Below, in pieces: positions 58,346-64,000 of a stretch of 64,000 nucleotides of DNA. The notes under the pieces are model-generated. The model made no database searches and had not been told where the DNA came from. It worked only from the letters and a program-made list of their open reading frames with translations. Origin of the DNA: Candidatus Saccharimonadota bacterium (GTDB lineage Bacteria > Patescibacteriota > Saccharimonadia > Saccharimonadales > Saccharimonadaceae); NCBI GenBank assembly GCA_017545525.1, contig JAFWMT010000004.1, positions 1 to 64,000 of the forward strand. Direction: 5' to 3'. The translations under genes and the position numbers were made by a program. Position 1 is the stretch's first letter. Each line of letters begins with the position of its first letter.

Positions 58346-58422
58346 TGGTGATCTCGGCGGGATTCGAACCCGCGATTGCCTGGATGAGAACCAGGAGTCC
58401 TGGACCGCTAGACGACGAGACC
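58346..58422 (-). tRNA. tRNA-Glu(CUC)
   Basis: Acceptor GGTCTCG/CGAGATC, anticodon stem CCTGG/CCAGG with loop TTCTCAT (CUC), T-loop TTCGAAT and encoded CCA. The minus-strand promoter TTGACT-16-TATAAT (58508-58481) overlaps the end of the DUF3048 gene. A GCGGACC/GGTCCGC hairpin lies in the leader. Confidence 0.93.
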
Positions 58423-58497
58423 AGCTACATAAAACTCTATACTAAAGTGCGGACCCAAGGGGGGTTAGGTCCGCATCTTCATTATATCAAATCGGAC

Positions 58498-59763
58498 CTA
58501 AAAGTCAACACTACCGTAATTCGGTATCGCTGAAATAAACGTTTGTCCAGGTATTAGTTCAATTTCCGCACCCGAGTCATCCAAAAACTTAATTTGGTCA
58601 TCTTTGGTGGCTTTATTCCAAGTTCCCTGCGCAACAGTTCCGTTCTGGAATACGTATGCCTTTCCCGAACCAGTTACCGTAATATCCTCATGATAATTAT
58701 CTGACGCTCTGCGTTCCGAAACCACCATCGCTATGACGACTGACGGTGCCATCTGCACTAAATTACAAGTATCTTCCGGATTTTTTTCACCCAAATCATC
58801 CGTCGGACAACTGTAAACTTCATGCGCCGCTCCAGATGCATAACTGCGCAGATAAGTATTAGAACCAGTATCGTAATTATAAGATACATTAAAGTTCGCT
58901 GATCCACCAAATCTGAAATTAATTGCTGAAACGCTAGGATTTATTTCTGAAGTATTACCATTTGCCGGTTTAGTAATTGCTAATTTTTCAGCCGCAGTCT
59001 TGTCCACGCGCTCTTTCTTGGCTTCTTCTGGCGTCATGCGTTTAAAACCATTAATGTTGGAGGCATCATAACCTCTATCAATACTGAATTGTTTTAAGTA
59101 TGCTGAAGTCGTAAATAGATTATTCCATAATCGCCCACTATAAGTCCCACGGTACATGTAGGCGTAACTCTCTGTCAAATCTTTGTATCCGCCTCTCGAC
59201 ACCGCCGCCAATGCATCAGCCGAACCACCTGCATGTACAATCGTGCAATCAAATGGCGTATCCCATTCTAAGTAATAAATTCTCAGCGAACGGATTGGCC
59301 CAATCACTGCCGACGTAGGGTTTTGATAAATTGCTGCAAATCGCGTGATTCCCGCCTCCGCAATCGCTTCAAACACTACTCCTGCTTGGTTTAATCCTGC
59401 CTGCGGACGCGCTCCATCCGTTCCGTTCGGAGTCTGGATGCAAAACGCCGGCGCCGTTTTTAGTGAAGCATCTGCTAAAACTTCACCTGTCAATGAACTG
59501 TAAATTTCTTCTTTAGTTTCTTTAGATGGTATTTTCGGAAAAGTTAGAGCTTCTCTTTCTTCAGTCGGACTGAAAAAACTAAATAACAAACATCCTAACC
59601 CGCCAAGGAAACATATTATTCCAAGAATTAAAAACATTAAATAACTTTTTTTATTCTTCACCTTTTTTGTATTCTTTATGCTAAAATTATCTTCTTTCGA
59701 CGCTTCCGTAAACGCTTTCGCTAAATCTTCGTTAGTAATATCTAATTTATTATTTTCGTTCAT
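58498..59763 (-). CDS. DUF3048 (YerB-like) membrane-anchored protein
   Basis: 421 aa. A cytoplasmic N terminus (~1-42), one membrane helix (~43-65), then a large external DUF3048 domain: the start GTDGARPQAGLNQAGVVFEAIAEAGITRFAAIYQ (~113-146) and VIGPIRSLRIYYLEWD are typical, as is SVVIAMV near 347. YerB family function is unknown; lipid- or wall-related roles are suggested in Bacillus. Here a membrane helix replaces the lipobox. TATAAT near 59790 and GTGGAG before the ATG give a leadered start. Confidence 0.88.
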   Translation of the reverse strand: MNENNKLDITNEDLAKAFTEASKEDNFSIKNTKKVKNKKSYLMFLILGIICFLGGLGCLLFSFFSPTEEREALTFPKIPSKETKEEIYSSLTGEVLADASLKTAPAFCIQTPNGTDGARPQAGLNQAGVVFEAIAEAGITRFAAIYQNPTSAVIGPIRSLRIYYLEWDTPFDCTIVHAGGSADALAAVSRGGYKDLTESYAYMYRGTYSGRLWNNLFTTSAYLKQFSIDRGYDASNINGFKRMTPEEAKKERVDKTAAEKLAITKPANGNTSEINPSVSAINFRFGGSANFNVSYNYDTGSNTYLRSYASGAAHEVYSCPTDDLGEKNPEDTCNLVQMAPSVVIAMVVSERRASDNYHEDITVTGSGKAYVFQNGTVAQGTWNKATKDDQIKFLDDSGAEIELIPGQTFISAIPNYGSVDF

Positions 59764-59833
59764 CTTTTAGCTCCACTTTTATTACATTATAACGAAAAAC
59801 ATAACTTTTTTCCACTTTTTTTGAAAAAAAGTG

Positions 59834-59862
59834 TTTACATATATTTTTTCCCATGCTAAAAT
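59834..59862 (+). promoter_or_regulatory. Promoter of surface protein gene
   Basis: TTTACA (59834-59839), 17-base spacer, TAAAAT (59857-59862); the predicted start is ~18 bases before the ATG. Confidence 0.7.
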
Positions 59863-59886
59863 CATAAGCATAAAGGTCATACAAAC

Positions 59887-60924
59887 ATGAAAGTTTTTCG
59901 GGGCAATACAAAAAGTGATATAAATTCAAAATATCAAAAACACAACCGAAGCTCACAAAAGAGAGCGCCACGGGTTTTTTGTATTATTGCTAGCCTATTA
60001 GCTGTGACGAGCCTATTCGCTCCTGATTTTCATAATGCTGCTGCCGATACAGCTAATACTACCTTTACAGTTAACGTAGTTGAGTCTCTTTCGGTTTCTG
60101 TTACTACTCCTACTACTTGGGCAAGTGGGAACATCGGAGATTTCTTACGTAACCTCATCAATGTTAGCGTAACTACGAACAACCCAAATGGCTTTACCGC
60201 TTCTATGTATTCTCAAAGTTCTACTAGTCTTACTAATACTACGGATAATACGAAGACTTTGCCTACACTTGCCTCTTCGCGCACCTGTACTAACGCTGAT
60301 TGTACTGCTTTCGATGCCAACCGCTGGGGCTATTCCTTAAACGATAGTTCTAACACTGGCACATACTATGCCATGAAGACATCTTCTAGCCCAATTACCT
60401 TAATCACTGGTGCTGCCGGTACTACTTCTGGTTCTCAAGATGTTTATTTCGGGGCTAGAGCCAACATCAACCAAGCTTCAGGTACCTATGTTGGCACAGT
60501 TATTATTAGCGTTGTTACTGGGACAATCAACTCCTCTTCGAATCCTGCTGTCCCGACCAACCCAGATAGTCCAAGCGACGACAACCCGAACGATGGTACC
60601 GCTACTTATACCGGTAGTACTGGTACCGGTGCCACTAAAGGCGTAGGTAACTCTGGCTATACTGGTACAACAGTTTACACTACTACATCTACTAGCAGTG
60701 GTACAACTACCACCACTACGGAAATCGGTGGCGGCGACGTCCGTTCTTCCTATGCTAGTCCAGCTGGCGTGACCGAAAAGACAGTCGCTAATATCAACAA
60801 TAGTTCTTCCCTCGCAACTGGGCTTGCTACGACTGCCACAGTTGCTGCCGCTAGCGGTATCTTCTTCTTCATCGTTGCAAAACGTCGCGAAGACGATGAG
60901 GAAGACGAAGAAGAGGAAGAATAA
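59887..60924 (+). CDS. Secreted Ser/Thr-rich surface protein, C-terminal anchor
   Basis: 345 aa. A long n-region, then a signal-peptide hydrophobic core (~31-45) with likely cleavage near AAADTA (~51-55). The ectodomain (~55-210) has repeated beta-type motifs with one cysteine pair (RTCTNADCTAF), somewhat like WxL-type domains. A Thr/Ser/Gly-rich stalk (~215-290) follows, then a C-terminal membrane helix (~310-332), a KRRED stop-transfer and a poly-acidic tail. This is a sortase-like cell-surface layout without LPXTG. It is probably a stalked surface protein, perhaps for host contact. No homologue is named. Confidence 0.78.
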   Translation: MKVFRGNTKSDINSKYQKHNRSSQKRAPRVFCIIASLLAVTSLFAPDFHNAAADTANTTFTVNVVESLSVSVTTPTTWASGNIGDFLRNLINVSVTTNNPNGFTASMYSQSSTSLTNTTDNTKTLPTLASSRTCTNADCTAFDANRWGYSLNDSSNTGTYYAMKTSSSPITLITGAAGTTSGSQDVYFGARANINQASGTYVGTVIISVVTGTINSSSNPAVPTNPDSPSDDNPNDGTATYTGSTGTGATKGVGNSGYTGTTVYTTTSTSSGTTTTTTEIGGGDVRSSYASPAGVTEKTVANINNSSSLATGLATTATVAAASGIFFFIVAKRREDDEEDEEEEE

Positions 60925-60949
60925 CCCGAAAATATGATATAATATATCT

Positions 60950-62386
60950 ATGGTAATAACTAGATTTGCCCCTAGTCCAACTGGGTATATTCATATCGGT
61001 AACGTTCGTTCCGCAATTTATCCGTACTTATTGGCGCAAAAAAATCACGGAAAAATGATTTTGCGCATCGAGGATACTGATCGTGCTCGTTATGTTGATG
61101 GTGCAACTGAATTAATTGAAGATACATTAGAATGGCTTGGCTTAAATTGGGACGAAGGCCCAATTGTTGGCGGTCCGCATGAGCCTTATTTCCAGAGCGA
61201 ACGCAAGGCAATTTATCATGAATATGCAAGAAAACTAATCGCTTCTGGTCGTGCTTATGCCGATCCGACTCCTCCAGAAAAAATTGATGAATATCGCAAA
61301 AAATGCCAAGACGAGAAAAAACCCTTTTTATATCGTAATTTTCGTCCCAAAAAACCGCCGGAATGGGAACCAGGTATTCCTTTAAGATTTAAAGCTGAGC
61401 CGAAATCTTATGATTGGACTGATGAAGTAATGGGCGAAATGCATGCTGGCCCCGAGACGGAAGACGACATTATTTTAATTAAAAAAGATGGTTTCCCGAC
61501 TTATAATTTCGCGCATATCGTTGATGACGCTGAAATGGGCGTGACTCATGTTATGCGTGGAGTTGAATACTTATCCAGCACACCGAATTATTTATCTCTT
61601 TACGAAGCTTTAAATCTCCCCCGTCCCAAATTAGTTTCCCTCCCACACATTCTAGCTCCTACCGGGAATAAAAAACTCGGTAAACGCGACGGCGCCAAAT
61701 CCGTGACCGAATATCGTGAAGATGGCGTACTCGCCGAAGCCATGCTGAATTATCTCGCTTGTCTTGGTTGGAACGATGGTACTGAACAAGAAATCTACTC
61801 TAAAGAAGAATTAATTGAAAGATTTTCCCTCGACCGCGTTCAGAATTCCGGTGCTCGTTATGATGAAACTAAATTGCTTTGGCTGAATGGACAATGGATT
61901 CGCAAAATTTTTGACGAACAAGGCGTGGAAGCTTTGTATGCTCGTACGGAAAATTTCTGGCCTGAATCGGCGAAAAATTATGATGATAAATATAAGATGA
62001 AAGTCTTATCGATTATCTATGACCGCTTAAAAACTTTATCTGATTTACGTGAAATGACTGATTATTTCTTTAAAGACCCGGAAATTGATCTTGATATGCT
62101 CTTAAAAAATAAGTTTTTGAAAAAGTTTTCCGAATCTGAATTAGAAAATCTATTAAAACAATCGATTAAAAAATTGAGCGATTTGGAAAACTGGGACGTA
62201 GATAGTTTACAAGCCGCATTAAATGAGCTCTTGGTCGAAACTGATAAGAAACCCGCTGAATTATTCAGCCTCATTAGAATTGCGCTCAGTTTCGCTCCAT
62301 TTAGCCCAGCGCTTAATTTGACCATGAACGTAATCGGACGAGATATTTCACTCGCCCGCCTAAACTCAGTTGCTAGATCAATCTAA
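60950..62386 (+). CDS. gltX: Glutamyl-tRNA synthetase
   Basis: 478 aa class I synthetase. The HIGH motif reads HIGNVRSA (~16-23), followed by LRIEDTDRARYV (~39-50); the KMSKS motif reads KKLGKRDG (~243-250). The anticodon-binding domain is present. If no GlnRS exists, it would also charge tRNA-Gln for transamidation, which cannot be judged here. TATAAT lies six bases before the ATG, so the mRNA is leaderless. Confidence 0.96.
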   Translation: MVITRFAPSPTGYIHIGNVRSAIYPYLLAQKNHGKMILRIEDTDRARYVDGATELIEDTLEWLGLNWDEGPIVGGPHEPYFQSERKAIYHEYARKLIASGRAYADPTPPEKIDEYRKKCQDEKKPFLYRNFRPKKPPEWEPGIPLRFKAEPKSYDWTDEVMGEMHAGPETEDDIILIKKDGFPTYNFAHIVDDAEMGVTHVMRGVEYLSSTPNYLSLYEALNLPRPKLVSLPHILAPTGNKKLGKRDGAKSVTEYREDGVLAEAMLNYLACLGWNDGTEQEIYSKEELIERFSLDRVQNSGARYDETKLLWLNGQWIRKIFDEQGVEALYARTENFWPESAKNYDDKYKMKVLSIIYDRLKTLSDLREMTDYFFKDPEIDLDMLLKNKFLKKFSESELENLLKQSIKKLSDLENWDVDSLQAALNELLVETDKKPAELFSLIRIALSFAPFSPALNLTMNVIGRDISLARLNSVARSI

Positions 62387-62387
62387 A

Positions 62388-63257
62388 TTATAACGAAACC
62401 GCAATCGATTTGAGTTGTTTTTTGGTTAAGTTATTGGAACTAGATTTAATCTTAAATACAATTCCTCCGTTTACCCATGCCGCATTACTATCGCTAATAT
62501 ATAAACTCAATCCCTGTTCCTTTATTACTGTGTAGTTATCGCCATATTCCATTTCTACATAGTTGGTCAAGAGCGCATTGGAATCCCATGAAGAATGTTC
62601 TTCAATTAACGAGAAAGAGTCTTCCGCCCCGCCATTTTCAAATCGAAGCGTGATTCGCCCATTTTCGGACGCGATATCGGCTAAATTATACCCTCTTGGT
62701 ACATAATTCGGATAAGACGCCTCAATCCCGGTTTGCATCGCCGCTACTCTTAACGAAATATCCGGCATATTTAAGTTCACAAAATACACAATTGCTAGTA
62801 CAACCACTACTGCACAAGACATCGCTAGCATTACTCTCCCAAAACTAAAGTGTAGCTTTTCGATTCCTCTACCCTTTTTAGTATTTTCGGTTTCCATACC
62901 ATCGGCTTTCATGGTCGAAGCGAGCGCTTTTTGAATTGCTTGATCTTTTATCTCTTTTGCCGTCATCTTTTTCATCGAGTCAGTAGAGGCTCCACTCATC
63001 TTACGTTGTCTAAGTCTAGCATTAGCAGTACTTTGAATCGGATGGGTTTCTACTTTCATCGTTTCATCCATCTGTTTTTCCGTTTTATTCATTGCGACAC
63101 TTGAAGTAAAGCGCTTTATTTTCGGGCTTCGCCTAACCGGGACCATCACATCAGTGCTCTTCATAGGCTTTTTCACATATCTACGATCGAGCGTCGTCGA
63201 AGATTGCACCCTACGATGAGTTGCTTTTACCACCTCTGTTTGTTCTGTTTTCTGCAT
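62388..63257 (-). CDS. Membrane protein with DUF4367-like domain
   Basis: 289 aa from ATG 63257 (GCGAGG six bases before it); the longer frame starting 18 codons upstream lacks support. A very basic, disordered cytoplasmic N-terminal half, one membrane helix (~144-165), and an external domain (~180-289): YPNYVPRGYNLADI...GRITLRFENG...AAWVNGGIVFKIKS follows the DUF4367 pattern, found in anti-sigma-like sporulation proteins and CPR envelope proteins. It is convergent with gltX. Function is unknown. Confidence 0.72.
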   Translation of the reverse strand: MQKTEQTEVVKATHRRVQSSTTLDRRYVKKPMKSTDVMVPVRRSPKIKRFTSSVAMNKTEKQMDETMKVETHPIQSTANARLRQRKMSGASTDSMKKMTAKEIKDQAIQKALASTMKADGMETENTKKGRGIEKLHFSFGRVMLAMSCAVVVVLAIVYFVNLNMPDISLRVAAMQTGIEASYPNYVPRGYNLADIASENGRITLRFENGGAEDSFSLIEEHSSWDSNALLTNYVEMEYGDNYTVIKEQGLSLYISDSNAAWVNGGIVFKIKSSSNNLTKKQLKSIAVSL

Positions 63258-63346
63258 CTTTACCTCGCTTATTCTTATATTTATCATACTACCTTTCATT
63301 TCAAAGCGCAAGAGCTAAATTAATATTTTTATGATAAAATATTAAT

Positions 63347-64000
63347 ATGAGTCCAGAAGAACTCAAAAAACGCCAAAGTATCAAGGTGATTGTCTCGGAA
63401 GCAATTATGGTTTTGACAGTGATTATTACGGTCATTATTTTGGCTTTCATTGTTTCCGGATACTGGATTAATTCTGATTTTGAAGTTGAACGCCAAGGCA
63501 TGCTTCAAATTTCATCTATTCCGACCGGGGCTGATGTGAGCATTGATGGCGAAACTGCTTGGCTGCAGCGTACTAACACCTCAAAAGTTTTACCAGTAGG
63601 CGAGCATACGGTTAAACTAACTAAAGAAAATTATGATTCTTGGTCCAAAACCGTGAATATTACCGAAGGTTTACTGTATAGGATTCATTATCCTCGCCTC
63701 TTTCTAAAGGAACGTGAAAAAGAGAAAGCCTACGATGCTGTTGGCACAACAAAAATTTTTGTATCCGATAATCACGAGGAAATGCTACTTTACTCTGGCA
63801 ATGTTGAGACTTTAGATACGGGCATTTTTGCTAAATCATCAGAATTATTAACTACCGAAGAATTAGACGAAATTATGCCAGAATGGATACTGCTTAATAT
63901 AAATTCCGAAACTATTGCAGGAAAACCCGTCGAACGTCGTAAACTTTATGACTTTTTCAAAAAATCTGAACCTCGAAAAAAAGATTCCTTAAAAGATTTT
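63347..64000 (+). CDS. PEGA-domain membrane protein (3' end cut)
   Basis: The frame is open from ATG 63347 to the window edge, 218 codons without a stop. TAAAAT lies six bases before the ATG. A membrane helix spans ~17-42 (IVSEAIMVLTVIITVIILAF), then a PEGA domain (~54-100: ISSIPTGADVSIDGE...SKVLPVGEHTVKLTKENYDSWSKTVNI), a small beta domain of surface-layer and secreted proteins. The rest is not recognised. It is probably a secreted/envelope protein anchored by its N terminus. Confidence 0.8.
   Translation, partial: MSPEELKKRQSIKVIVSEAIMVLTVIITVIILAFIVSGYWINSDFEVERQGMLQISSIPTGADVSIDGETAWLQRTNTSKVLPVGEHTVKLTKENYDSWSKTVNITEGLLYRIHYPRLFLKEREKEKAYDAVGTTKIFVSDNHEEMLLYSGNVETLDTGIFAKSSELLTTEELDEIMPEWILLNINSETIAGKPVERRKLYDFFKKSEPRKKDSLKDF

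Noticed and set aside
1-64000. CRISPR array or Cas genes
   Set aside because: No regularly spaced 25-40-bp repeats with unique spacers, and no Cas protein was seen.
1-64000. UGA recoded to glycine
   Set aside because: Many genes end at TGA at family-typical lengths, and none needs TGA to be read as an amino acid.

Overview
The window looks like a chromosomal stretch of a host-associated Patescibacteria/CPR bacterium, most probably a Candidatus Saccharibacteria (TM7) member. This is inferred, not proven, from the small compact genes, a four-S1-domain ribosomal protein S1, several CPR-style hypothetical families, and the almost complete absence of biosynthetic enzymes. TGA is used as an ordinary stop (for example at the ends of rsmH, recJ and the ROK gene), so UGA-recoded CPR lineages are unlikely. 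The 16S rRNA 3' end keeps the anti-Shine-Dalgarno core. Some genes have good SD sites, but at least 13 begin exactly six bases after a TATAAT box, so their mRNAs are probably leaderless.

Layout. 0-2.9 kb: 16S 3' end, a terminator, then an unknown gene, a TrmB-like regulator and a 2H-phosphoesterase-like protein. 2.9-4.0 kb: a promoter-to-terminator unit dense in hairpins around one small ORF, the best candidate here for an undescribed RNA. 4-10 kb: MazG-like hydrolase, TrmH-like methyltransferase, polysaccharide deacetylase, tRNA-Ala, tRNA-Ile, tRNA-Lys, a decayed gene and an ABC exporter. 10.4-24 kb: KGG-repeat protein, metalloprotease-like protein, ROK protein, S1, acyl-CoA-synthetase-like enzyme, a 180-bp palindrome, glycosyltransferase, HerA-type ATPase, second ABC exporter, flavodoxin, tRNA-Asn and IF-2. 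24-36 kb: small membrane proteins, fmt/def, a choloylglycine-hydrolase family enzyme, priA, recJ, CYTH protein, PnuC-like transporter, a DUF4868 (KwaB-like) protein and a GH13 enzyme. 37-44.6 kb: a division/cell-wall cluster, rsmH-sORF-ftsL-ftsI-mraY-ftsW-murG-ftsQ. 45-64 kb: VirD4-like ATPase, sigma4-HARE regulator, topA, dprA, pth, PIN-PhoH, der, tandem paralogues, tRNA-Glu, DUF3048 protein, secreted surface protein, gltX, a membrane protein and a PEGA-domain protein cut by the window end.

How it fits together. Core translation (S1, IF-2, fmt, def, pth, gltX, tRNAs), replication and repair (priA, recJ, topA, dprA) and division genes sit among envelope and host-interface functions: deacetylase, glycosyltransferase, ABC exporters, bile-salt-hydrolase-like enzyme, NAD-precursor importer and surface proteins. 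This suits an epibiont that scavenges from a host bacterium in an animal-associated site.

The most unusual signal is in the noncoding and repeat structure. There are ~100-bp palindromic inserts kept in frame inside priA and der, two 180-bp palindromes between convergent genes, tRNA 3'-tail duplications beside three tRNA genes, a tRNA-Ala in which the G19-C56 tertiary pair is replaced by U19-A56, and several promoter/terminator-bounded RNA candidates.
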